Below are positions 35,531-46,753 of a stretch of DNA of 64,000 bases, piece after piece (position 1 is the first letter of the stretch; each line of letters opens with the position of its first letter). This DNA comes from Glandiceps talaboti. Taxonomy: Eukaryota > Hemichordata > Enteropneusta > Spengelidae. The stretch lies in assembly GCF_964340395.1 (NCBI RefSeq), contig NC_135560.1, forward strand, positions 20,012,675 through 20,076,674, in the 5' to 3' direction. Both the position numbers and the translations under genes were made by a program. Under the pieces are notes generated by a model. The model worked only from the letters and a program-made list of their open reading frames with translations. It was not told the DNA's origin and did not search any database.

Positions 35531-36696
35531 GAAAGAAGAAAGAAAAACATTGTTAGATGGAAGAGGGCGCTGTTTATGAAACAGACATACGATAGCGATT
35601 TATGAAGTGTAGTGGACAACAGTTTGTTTCATGTCTTTGTTTTTTAGTATTTCATCATGTGTTCAATACTTGAACATCTCAGAGCTGAATCCTCAGTATT
35701 GAATGAGGAATGACTCATTTTCTTTTTTGAACATGTACAAGTAGGGTGAAATGATATTGTGAAATCCAGCCATTTACAAACACTAAAAGTTCATTTGTTC
35801 ACTCAAACTTAAGGTAATAGAAATCAGATGTCATTTATAGTATAAGGAAAGATGCGAGAATTTTAATATTTTATCCACTTGTGTCAGCTCAGAGGTTTCA
35901 TCTTGAATGTTATTTGTATTTATTTTGTATGCCAGTCTTGACATACTCACATATTATGAAGACCACCTGTGTTTTACTTTGTAAGGCCAACTTTGGATTT
36001 CTAAGATTTTCTATAATATCTGAATGAATTTTTGTGAACCATAATACAACAATATTTCCATGATGTTGTAACAATTAGATGAAGTTCAAGTGAAACAAGT
36101 TAAAGATTTTGACATCTGTGAGTTAGGACAGACAAGATGTAAATGCAAGATGATGACTTAAATTTTTCTGAAACCTGTTATGATTTGTAAACTTTAACCC
36201 TACAAGGACTTGGTTTCTAGTAACTCTATGTAATTACAACGTAACAATTGGGCCCTACAAGGACTTGGTTTTTAGTAACTCTATGTAATTACAACATAGC
36301 AATTGGGCATTAGTTGTGAAAATTGCACAAGCTGCAACTGGAATGTTTTGGGGTTTTTTGAAAATGTTTTTGTTTGGTACAATAACTTACTCATAATATT
36401 GTACACAGTGAAAAGTATTGTATCACCTGTCAATTGACTAGTCCATCTGACCCTTAAAAATGATAAGAAAACTTGGAGACATAATATTCAAATGGTGTGT
36501 TCCATATATATTAATTACCAACTCTAAACAGAAAGTTATTAATAATAACTAACACAGGTACATGTATTTGTATTCTGTTACAAAAGGGTCATGTTCAAAA
36601 ATTATCAGATTAACTGAGACCTGTAGATCTGACAGTAGGACCACTAGATTTTTGTCAAGTCACTGGTCTGGAGAATACCAGTTAAATAATGATTTA
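35531..36696. other. Downstream flank of MAP2K5, no gene seen
   Basis: May hold a longer 3'UTR. Contains two 56-bp units at about 36,200-36,305 (ctacaaggacttggttt-type) that are expanded to six in copy B. Confidence 0.5.
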
Positions 36697-38295
36697 GGAT
36701 ATCACCCCTGGTACAAGCTAGGAATGCTTTATATAGGATATCACCCCTGGTACAAGCTAGGAATGCTTTATATAGGATATCACCCCTGGTACAAGCTAGG
36801 AATGCTATATATAGGATATCACCCCTGGTACAAGCTAGGAATGCTTTATATAGGATATCACCCCTGGTACAAGCTAGGAATGCTTTATATAGGATATCAC
36901 CCCTGGTACAAGCTAGGAATGCTTTATATAGGATATCACCCCTGGTACAAGCTAGGAATGCTTTATATAGGATATCACCCCTGGTACAAGCTAGGAATGC
37001 TTTATATAGGATATCACCCCTGGTACAAGCTAGGAATGCTTTATATAGGATATCACCCCTGGTACAAGCTAGGAATGCTTTATATAGGATATCACCCCTG
37101 GTACAAGCTAGGAATGCTATATATAGGATATCACCCCTGGTACAAGCTAGGAATGCTTTATATAGGATATCACCCCTGGTACAAGCTAGGAATGCTTTAT
37201 ATAGGATATCACCCCTGGTACAAGCTAGGAATGCTTTATATAGGATATCACCCCTGGTACAAGCTAGGAATGCTTTATATAGGATATCACCCCTGGTACA
37301 AGCTAGGAATGCTTTATATAGGATATCACCCCTGGTACAAGCTAGGAATGCTTTATATAGGATATCACCCCTGGTACAAGCTAGGAATGCTTTATATAGG
37401 ATATCACCCCTGGTACAAGCTAGGAATGCTTTATATAGGATATCACCCCTGGTACAAGCTAGGAATGCTTTATATAGGATATCACCCCTGGTACAAGCTA
37501 GGAATGCTATATTTAGGATATCACCCCTGGTACAAGCTAGGAATGCTTTATATAGGATATCACCCCTGGTACAAGCTAGGAATGCTATATTTAGGATATC
37601 ACCCCTGGTACAAGCTAGGAATGCTTTATATAGGATATCACCCCTGGTACAAGCTAGGAATGCTTTATATAGGATATCACCCCTGGTACAAGCTAGGAAT
37701 GCTATATTTAGGATATCACCCCTGGTACAAGCTAGGAATGCTTTATATAGGATATCACCCCTGGTACAAGCTAGGAATGCTATATTTAGGATATCACCCC
37801 TGGTACAAGCTAGGAATGCTTTATATAGGATATCACCCCTGGTACAAGCTAGGAATGCTATATTTAGGATATCACCCCTGGTACAAGTTAGGAATGCTTT
37901 ATATAGGATATCACCCCTGGTACAAGCTAGGAATGCTATATTTAGGATATCACCCCTGGTACAAGCTAGGAATGCTTTATATAGGATATCACCCCTGGTA
38001 CAAGCTAGGAATGCTTTATATAGGATATCACCCCTGGTACAAGCTAGGAATGCTTTATATAGGATATCACCCCTGGTACAAGCTAGGAATGCTATATTTA
38101 GGATATCACCCCTGGTACAAGCTAGGAATGCTTTATATAGGATATCACCCCTGGTACAAGCTAGGAATGCTATATTTAGGATATCACCCCTGGTACAAGC
38201 TAGGAATGCTTTATATAGGATATCACCCCTGGTACAAGCTAGGAATGCTTTATATAGGATATCACCCCTGGTACAAGCTAGGAATGCTATATTTA
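36697..38295. repeat. 39-bp minisatellite, 41 copies (copy A)
   Basis: Exactly 41 units of ggatatcacccctggtacaa then gctaggaatgctttatata, with a tatattta end in some units. The two unit types alternate in the right half, so blocks larger than one unit have been copied. The unit is 13 codons long and carries no stop in one frame, giving a 583-codon frame of GYHPWYKLGMLYI repeats. The minus strand is open too. Not called as a gene: flanking sequence and the frame are not kept in copy B. Confidence 0.97.
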
Positions 38296-38990
38296 GGATA
38301 CCTGTATGTATAAACCAGACTCATGTCTTTTGTGAATCAGATATGTATGTAACATTTTCAGTGCTGAGTTTCCAAGAAATAATTATTTATTTTCCACGCG
38401 TCATCATGATTTTGAATTAGAATAATAGACAATCTTTGTGAAATGAATAAAGTTAGATTTTTCTTGATGAATGATGGAATCTCAAATAATTATTCCAGAA
38501 AGTAAAATTGTTCACTTTTCCACAAAACTGTTTATGGAGTGCAGGTTATCAACATTAAGGCAATGATGGTGTGAATTGTTCGTTGTACAAGAGAATTAGC
38601 ATAGTGACTACTTGTTTTTATTTATGGAAAAGAACAATGTGATAGTCATGTAAGAATCTTGTATTTATCTCAACATATGCCAAACTACATATACAAAATA
38701 TGTGGTGATGAGAAATAAGTTATGTATTATTCAAAATATTTTTCTTTGTTTAGCGTTACTTGAGGGTTTTGTGATTTCAAGTTGGAAATATCAGTGACTT
38801 AAGGGATCTTGTCTTTCGATTCAAAAGAAACAAAACCCGGACATCACAAGTATTTTCTGACTGAATGGAAAAAAAAGTATAGGGAATATCATAAGTTTAC
38901 GCCATCAATCATAATTTGTGAAAACTAAGGAAAAATAACGATGGTTTTGAATGTTTTGACTTTTATTTCAAGCATTACAGAAACTATTCA
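38296..38990. other. Segment present only in copy A
   Basis: About 695 bases with no gene seen. In copy B the minisatellite joins directly to the sequence matching 38,991 (catagatttgggttgcc). Confidence 0.85.
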
Positions 38991-40040
38991 CATAGATTTG
39001 GGTTGCCATGACATCTACAATGGTCTAGAGTAACCAGAGTCAACCTATATTTTTGGTTCAAAGACTTCATATAACTTGATTTGTGCATGGTATCATTTAA
39101 TTTGTTGTAAAACATTTTTGTTCAGTCGATATTTGAGTGTTGAATTCTTAGCACGAGTTGTCAACAAATGTTAAGAGTCGTCTGACATTTACTAAAACAG
39201 TTTGTAGTATGTTTGTATTTTAGTCTTGTCTTCTATAACACTGGGATAGATGGATAACAAGACTCCTTTGATGACAAATTCTTTTGATGATGTGTACTGT
39301 AACAGTCTTTATTTTGACAGGATTCTTTGATGATAAAGATGCCCTTACTTAATTCAATGTTAGCCATCATAACACCTGAGTAGGTTGGTTGGTCGGTCGG
39401 TCGGTCGGTCGGTCGGTCGGTCTGTTAAAATAAAAAGTGCATGAGTACATGTTGATGATACTTTCAATTCAAAATTGTACTTAGCAATCTGAATGACTTA
39501 GATTACAATTAAAGTTAGGACGGACACTTTAAACCATTTGTTTTAAGTTACTTTTTAAGAATTAATAATTTTCACTCAGATATGTGCTCATCTGGCTGTC
39601 ATCTGACCCCCTGGGACGTACACTATTATCCTGCCATAGAGGGTGTCATTTTTCAAAAATTATTATTTTGCCAGACTGAAGAATATAGAGTCGGTTGTTT
39701 GATGAGAAACACAATTAAGTACAGCCACCCGAATAAAATGCACACACACTGCTTTGAAAGAATGAATATTTGTGAAATATAATATTTCTTATGTTGGCTA
39801 AGTGAAATTGAGACGAGTCACATTGTATTTATTAGTAGGGTGTATTCTAGATGTACAGGTAGTGTGGCAACTGATAACATGTCAATGATGTCCTATTCAC
39901 AAATATTAATTATGTACATAGAAAGTAAAATTTCAAATAAAGTTACAAAATGACTATGTCTATTGGAGTCTTTTTCTGTGGTAGATATGGAAATGAATTG
40001 GAGTACTAAGTAAAGATAATTTGTATGCATCTTAGTACAC
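38991..40040. other. Intergenic sequence, no gene seen
   Basis: Includes a (GGTC)n tract at 39,390-39,422, whose counterpart in copy B is 51,858-51,897. The open frame at 39,582-39,782 is disrupted in copy B and is not called. Confidence 0.5.
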
Positions 40041-41110
40041 ACTACAAGAGATGATTATAGAGCTTGTAATCCTCCTATGAACACCTTGGAACCATACCCA
40101 TTACCTCCAGGCTTCTACCTTTTCTGTGGTGCTAACATACCCACAAGTTTCTATTTCAAGGCCTCATGAATTTAAAAAATCAGAATGTCTTAAAAACTTA
40201 TCACGATTAGAGACCGATGTGCAAGGGCACCCAATCACGGCCAATGCATACAAACACATTATTGGCCGCCTTTTTTTTTCTCTTTTTTTCTTCTTTTTTT
40301 TTCCTCTGTGAAGGAATGGGCTTTCATGATGTATACTGCCATCTACCTTATATTCATATTTGTATTTCATTGAATAATTTCCCATCACAGATATATCTCA
40401 AATTATCAAAAATGAATTCTAACTTTTATATTTCTGCATTAAAAACTTGTAAAATATTATTTACTAGGGCCATTGGGCACAGAGAAAATTACTTATCACG
40501 TAACAGGTGAAAAATGTCAGTTTCTTTGTAATGCTAATGGCAACAGGTGATCCCAGAATCAACCCAGTCCGGCCCGCGGGTCAACTTATAGTAAGTCGTA
40601 ATGTGCGCCCTCATGCTTTGGTCTCTAATCGTGACAAGTTTTTAAGATATTCTGATTTTTTTTATTCATGAGGCGATGAAATAGAAAATTACGGGTATCA
40701 GCTAGCACCACATAAAAGATAGAAGCCTAGAGGTATCGGGTATGGTTCCGAGGTGTTCATACGGGGATTACAAGCTCTGTAATCATCTCTTGAAGTTTGC
40801 AAGGGTATCTTTTGTTCAAACATACGCCGAAAGTTACCGAGCGAATCGTGATTTGCTCTTCGGGAACCATCGGTCCTTGCTTTCCACATCAACACCAAAC
40901 AAAGAAGCAACGACCGATTGTTCCCGAAGAGCAAATCACGTTTCACTCGGTAACTTTCGGCGTATGATATGCAAATATATATTTAGCTTAAATTATCAAA
41001 AATCCCTTCTAAAAACTTTTAAAATATGATTTTAAATACTTGGGTCATGGGCACCTGTTGCTATTGGCAATACAAAGAAAGTGACTTTTTTTTCAACTAT
41101 TACGTGATAA
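40041..41110. mobile_element. Complex foldback element with nested inverted repeats (copy A)
   Basis: Outer arms at about 40,041-40,215 and 40,617-40,797 are inverted copies of about 175 bases with some mismatches. A second inverted repeat follows: 40,822-40,880 against 40,908-40,965, with arms ending in catacgccgaaagttaccga. Parts of 40,385-40,550 recur, partly inverted, at 40,975-41,110. The block is more GC-rich than its flanks and is conserved in copy B at 52,505-53,590. It has no transposase frame; the small frames at 40,698-41,029 are halves of the hairpin. Confidence 0.75.
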
Positions 41111-41745
41111 ATTCCAAATTTCTTTCACGTCCAAACGTGTTGAGAATAATCTTGACAGTTTGGTTGATGTTGAATACACGCAAAAATATCGTCTAAAATC
41201 ATGAGGAGGATATCTTCATAGCATGAGCGTTATTATTTGGTCGGAAGTGATAGGGGTGGACCTTATAAGGACATCAAATTCCAGGTACAAGTAATTCTCA
41301 GTGAAAAGCTAATACAGATCATCATCCTTTCGTAATGCATGACGCGTACGTGTCATTATTTTACCGTTTAGGCTTATTACTATTACATTGTACATGTAAA
41401 GGAAGACACAATATTGCAATGAGATGAAAAATTCGTCATCCACTTTCATTATACATAATTCAAGAATTAGTTTCAAATCCAAAAGCTTTGACCATTATTT
41501 TGATAATCTGATGTTGAATACTATTACTTTCAAAAATATCGTCTCAATTAACTAATATAGAAGATATTTTATTGCCTGTACATTTAGGATTGGTTCTAAT
41601 AACCCCGAGCCTAGAACGAGGAAGATAACATAGTATACAAATCAAAGTCTTCTTCACATCATTTATACATTATGAACACCCCTCGCCTCCAGCATGCACC
41701 CGTTCACACTTTTAATTGAAAAGTTACCTGCCCTTTAACAATGGC

Positions 41746-41757
41746 CACGTGACGTCA
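41746..41757. promoter_or_regulatory. Overlapping E-box and CRE, copy A
   Basis: CACGTGACGTCA joins an E-box (CACGTG, bHLH-ZIP factors) and a full CRE (TGACGTCA, CREB/ATF). It lies 34 bases before the TATA box of the SLC10 gene and is intact in the second copy. Confidence 0.6.
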
Positions 41758-41790
41758 TGTCTACCAAAGAATGAACCATCCAATGTACTG

Positions 41791-41798
41791 TATATATA
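41791..41798 (+). promoter_or_regulatory. TATA box of SLC10 promoter, copy A
   Basis: TATATATA, with a CCAAT pentamer 11 bases upstream of it. Transcription would start about 30 bases downstream. Confidence 0.6.
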
Positions 41799-41821
41799 CC
41801 GGTACGAGAAGCAACAGTGAT

Positions 41822-41905
41822 GCGTAATTGTGATTGTACTCTGTAGAGTTGGACAGAAACCACACCACAACTCAGTCAAGACAGGGACTGTAAAACAAAT
41901 TTAAA
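41822..41905 (+). other. Non-coding first exon of SLC10 gene, copy A (start approximate)
   Basis: Lies downstream of the TATA box and ends at a consensus donor, aaatttaaa|gtaagt. No start codon leads into a long frame. The next exon begins at 45,729. Sequence and donor are conserved in copy B. Confidence 0.6.
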
Positions 41906-42971
41906 GTAAGTACACGTCACATTCACTGTTGACTCTATCTAGGTGTTGTTTCCGCTTATATAATAAGCTCAACCGACTGGACCTTTCACACTCACTGTCA
42001 TCGAGAACAGATAGACTTATCCACAGTTCATTCTGGACCACACTCTGACCGATTGATGTATCTGTGATCAATCCATTCCGGGCCTTTACACAGTTGAGTT
42101 TCAACTTATTATAATTGTACTGATAGCCTTGATTAACATACGAATGCTGAATAACGTTTATATTGCCAACAATATTGAGAATTTGACTGTATACACTCAT
42201 ATGTATTTATAATAGTCACGAGCTGTACTCAGCTCGACATTGCTGTTCATGTAAATATATTTATAAATAGCACATTGCCGCTATACTGAAGCAAGCAATA
42301 TGGTATGTGTCACTGTTGTATCGTATTGACAAACACAATCCAATGCAGTAAGAGAAGGCATCCCTATTGAATGAAAACTTTGCATTATATTGTCGACAAA
42401 TAATATTGTTCACCTATTTATTAAGATTACAGTTTTAAAAATGTAAGGTAATGACTTTTTTACTAGTAGGTTGTTACATTCGACAATTTAAACCACAAGA
42501 TTCAACCTCTAGAGGTATATACTGTACTCATATACTGTCATAAACACACACAAAAATGCAAAATTATTCTTGAATTCGCGATACTTTACTCGAGGTGATT
42601 AGTCTGTATAAAGGTCGTATGTTGTTGTGAGACATACCATGTACCACTGCGCTTATGTAACTGTCTATTGTACAAACTACGCGCAACGTCTTTCAACAAT
42701 GAAATGAAATGTGATGAATATTAAATCGTTTTTATTTGTGAAATATAACAACAGAACGTTCTCCCTGCCGTCGTCTAGCTTTAAATTGTTTCATTTTCAA
42801 CTAATTTTTTTTATCGAAGAGTCTAAATATACATAGATTGACTGTTTTAATAAATATCTCAAGCAAATAAATTATTTTCACGACATTAGGTTAACATGTG
42901 TTTAATATGTGTTATAAGGTATATATGTATATTTGTTGTAGTATGTCTAAATGATATGTGTACTATAGTTG

Positions 42972-43171
42972 CACAGGGGCGTGTAATATTGCATAGATTG
43001 TTGTTTTCCAGATCTACAGACTAAATATAACAACCTTTTGAATATATATTCCTACCTGTATAGGGAAAGAGAGTATACGTAGTACTATAGATCGATACAT
43101 TTGTAGCAGCAAGATTCGTATGATATTTTCCTAAGAAAACGGAAATCTAAGCAATAATACACGCCCCTGTG
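42972..43171. mobile_element. 200-bp hAT-like MITE with 8-bp target duplication
   Basis: Ends CACAGGGGCGTGTAAT and ATTACACGCCCCTGTG-like (inverted, one mismatch over 20 bases). It is flanked by TATAGTTG at 42,964-42,971 and 43,172-43,179. Copy B has a single TATACTTG at 55,377-55,384 and no element. An 8-bp duplication and short inverted ends point to the hAT superfamily. No transposase. A relative lies at 57,642-57,838. Confidence 0.9.
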
Positions 43172-43344
43172 TATAGTTGTGGCTGACTGACCATTATTGA
43201 TAGTTTTCTAGTTCATTCTATTTTCGTTACGATCGGAATAGAAATACCTGCAGAAATGTGGTGTACTGTTGTCAATGTTTATCCTTAACTAATTAGGCCT
43301 AAAAATAATTGTTTGGTTCCGGTTACATGTCCCCACCTAGCTTT

Positions 43345-44675
43345 CCACTGTCGACCCTAAACTTTTTTTTTTTACGTATTCGAGAAAAAATAATAAAATC
43401 GCAAAAATTGTGAAGTCTCACGAAAAATAGTGGATCTATCAACTTAAAAGGACTATTCTTTCAATCTGTAATGGCTGTACATCTGATAGAAAGAAATAAA
43501 CAACACAGAGACCATTTGGAAAACAATGGAAAACCTGAACTAGACACTTACACAGAAAAAAAAATACCGAAAATTCTTGCTGGCGAATTCGCCAAGATAA
43601 ATACCATGATCAAAAAAGTCTTCTCTCTTTTTTTAAATATAAATCTTTCGATACTAAGGGCGAGTTTGTCGCCAGAACGCGTGCATTTATTCGTATTAAC
43701 ACACAGGTGTGCTTCGCAATGTGGACAACGAGGAAATATTTGGCTTTTCACAGGGCTTTTCAGTAGTAACTTGTGATAGGATTTTGGTCACTGACAATCA
43801 TTCTCCAAAACAACGATGCGACGACGACGACGACGACGACGCCAACGACAACAACAACATATTGCGTTTTCAATATCGAGCTCGAGGTATTGTGCAATTT
43901 CTGAAAATCCTTTACAGACCTTATTCATCACAGGCACTCGAATAAATGTGTATGATGTAAAAAAAAAAATATGTATGTAAATAAGACATAAGTCTTATTT
44001 ACATACAATACATATTTTTTTTCTACACATTGATTTGAGTGCCTGTGTTATTCATCAAATTTCAATTCTATGGATTCATAATTTAAAAAAAAACACCCTG
44101 ATACAATATTTCATTCCACACTTTCAGGCACAATATAAAATCTGAGGATTGTTTGTAATGAAATTTAAGTGAAAACAGACAGAACATAGTTCTCTGTAAT
44201 TCATATTCAACAGTCTTTTCAGAGTTGCGACGTATGAATATAGGGTAAGCGACGGGGGTCTCGTCGTGGTCGCTACAAAAGTTGCAACTTAACATGGCAT
44301 GTACAAGATCTCGCTTTACACGAGATCACGAGACTTATAAAAGTGGTTTTTTTTCGTCAAAATCTATCATTTTCATTACTCTTGTTGTGTACCAGCATGT
44401 GCTTGGACCTGTTACACAACTGGTGGCCGAAAACGGCATTAATCTACGATCTGTAATTCGAGCGCGTGGCAAAACCAATTTTGGTGTTAAAATGTGCAGG
44501 GTCAAAAGTTTTTAGTACAACAATGCAAATGAGATATTCAGAAAAGTAAATTTTGTTACTGTGTTGCAATGTTGGGCAGTGTACTCAGCACTACTCAGCT
44601 TGGCTTTGTTCTAGACCGTTCAAAGTATTCGGGTTGCTTGTATTGAAAGGTACGTATATCGAAATATATATCGAT
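43345..44675. other. About 1.33 kb present only in copy A
   Basis: Copy B goes directly from cacctagct to gtttctgtccagatc (about 55,530). The segment includes a (CGA)n tract at 43,817-43,852 and a hAT-like MITE at 43,929. A minus-strand stretch at 43,548-43,790 contains RCPHCEAHLCV, which faintly resembles the Cys-rich tail of piggyBac-type transposases. No intact gene was recognised. Confidence 0.7.
43929..44047. mobile_element. 119-bp hAT-like hairpin MITE with 8-bp target duplication
   Basis: Inverted ends CACAGGCACTC and GAGTGCCTGTG, with arms pairing over most of the length to a centre at ataagacataagtcttat. Flanked by TTATTCAT at 43,921-43,928 and 44,048-44,055. Too short to encode anything. 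Confidence 0.88.
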
Positions 44676-45728
44676 AAGTTTCTGTCCAGATCTGAATTTT
44701 ATATTTTGAGAAACCAAACGAACTTGAGAGCCATGAAAATTCACCTCATATTGTGGCGTGCGTCGCGAAATTCTTGAACCGAGTGTTACATTAAATGGTA
44801 TTGCCGCCATAAACGAGTTGTATTCTAATCAAATTATAGATTGGTATCATGCTTACCATAAAGTATGTAAACTTTCTGCGTACTATAGCGATGTTACGAC
44901 GGTTTGAATTGTGTTTATTATTTTCCGTGGAAACTAGTGTACATATCGCGAGTATGTTGTAGGGGACCGCGAAGGCGGAGTGAAGTCGAGTCAAGCTTTC
45001 CTGTACTGAAAATAGGTAGCGGACATTTGAACAACTTTTACCGGGACTTCAAAATCACAGATATAGAGCTAAAGATCATTATGTTCAAATGATACCAATA
45101 GCAATCCATATATTTGCTCTGTATATGCATGGGTAAATGCACGTATGTCTGTATGTATGCGTATCCCTGTAAATTTCAATAGTTTCATTTCAAAAACCAT
45201 TACACCTATTCCACTACGTAAATAGATTGATATCACAAAGTCATTTCAGATTTCTTATAGTTTGGCACACCTTTTTGCCAATTCAGGGGTATATCATGTA
45301 CTAATAGCCTAGTATAACAAAGATTGTTGCATTCCAGCAATTATTATGTGTAGGAACAAATAACATTATATCATCCTTACGGCCGGGCCGGGCCTTACAG
45401 AAGGCATTCACTGGTTTTATTGGCCTAATGATCAACTCGCGTGTGTTGTAACTTGTCTGTATTCAGATTACAATACAGCACTCCCCTGACTTATTAGAGA
45501 TGAGATATTCATTATAAATTTTGACATCGAGAATATTCATGAATGACAACCCTCAACATGTTGTTTCAATACTATAAACCTTTCGGATGAAAAATTCTAT
45601 TATTTGAACAATGTATAATATTATAAAATACATAAACTTTTCTTTGAATGGTATATTCTGTATATTGGTATCTCCTTATCTATCCTTCAAAACTGACACA
45701 TATATCTTCATCGATTACACTTTTACAG
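44676..45728. other. Rest of SLC10 intron 1, copy A
   Basis: Non-coding; ends at acceptor cacttttacag. No element recognised. Confidence 0.5.
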
Positions 45729-45744
45729 ATTGGCTTTTGAAACT

Positions 45745-46130
45745 ATGGACGAACTAAGTGAAAACGTCACCCAAGGAACCTTACTGTTTACGGAAACCAT
45801 GGCGAATACAACGGATGCTATTTCATCGATAGTTTATCGTACTCCGGCATTTGAGCAAATTTTCATCATTATCATAATAGTTTCAATCATGCTAAGTATG
45901 GGCTGTACGACGGATGCTCGACAGCTTTGGGATAACTTGAAGAGACCGTTACCGATAGCAATCGCCGCAATTGTACAGTTCATATTGATGCCGACCGTTG
46001 GTGTTCTCTTGTCGTTCACTTTTGATTTGACATTTCCCTATGCCCTTGGAACTGTCATCATAGCTTCTTGCCCCGGGGGTGCTTTTTCTAATATATTTTG
46101 TTATTTAGCCAAAGGCGACATCTCTCTGAG
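45745..46130 (+). CDS. SLC10-type cotransporter, first coding exon (copy A)
   Basis: 128 codons plus two bases, acceptor ttttacag at 45,728, donor gtaggt at 46,131. N-terminal part of a sodium/bile-acid-type cotransporter: two N-glycosylation sequons (N7, N21) in an extracellular N terminus, a hydrophobic helix at about 38-56, SMGCTTD at 51-57, then SCPGGAFSN at 108-116, matching the family CCPGG-x-x-SN motif. The remaining exons are beyond the gap and appear only after copy B. Differs from the copy B exon at about five residues. An upstream in-frame TTG is not taken as the start; the ATG is shared by both copies. Confidence 0.9.
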
Positions 46131-46184
46131 GTAGGTTTAGCATAAATAGCATATATATATATGTGTGTGTGTATATATATACAC

Positions 46185-46400
<216 letters not shown>

Positions 46401-46500
46401 NNNNNNNNNNNNNNNNNNNNNNNNNNNNNNNNNNNNNNNNNNNNNNNNNNNNNNNNNNNNNNNNNNNNNNNNNNNNNNNNNNNNNNNNNNNNNNNNNNNN
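46401..46500. other. Assembly gap, 100 N
   Basis: Exactly 100 N, a conventional size for a gap of unknown length. It joins the end of copy A to the start of copy B. Confidence 0.99.
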
Positions 46501-46726
46501 ACATATCTCAAACAACATGATAATGTGAAAATAATTTTAAAATTACTTCTTTTTCAGTTTCGGATTTAGTTATGAATCTCAAGTAAAAATTTCTTATCAG
46601 CATAGATAGGTTGTCAAGTATCAAAAGCAATGTATTAGTCAATAATAGTACCCTTTCATTTTAAAATATTCTTAATTTATTGATTATGCAGATTCAACAA
46701 GTTTTACTTTTTATTTATTTTCATAG

Positions 46727-46753
46727 ACAACACCAAGAGATCAAGAACTTTCA
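46727..46753 (+). CDS. MAP2K5: MAP2K5 micro-exon TTPRDQELS, copy B
   Basis: 27 bases between tttcatag and gtaagt; one silent change from copy A (ccc to cca). Confidence 0.85.

Noticed and set aside
36697-38295. CRISPR-like array or repeat-protein gene
   Set aside because: Units abut with no unique spacers and the host is an animal genome; the frame is a by-product of a period divisible by 3.
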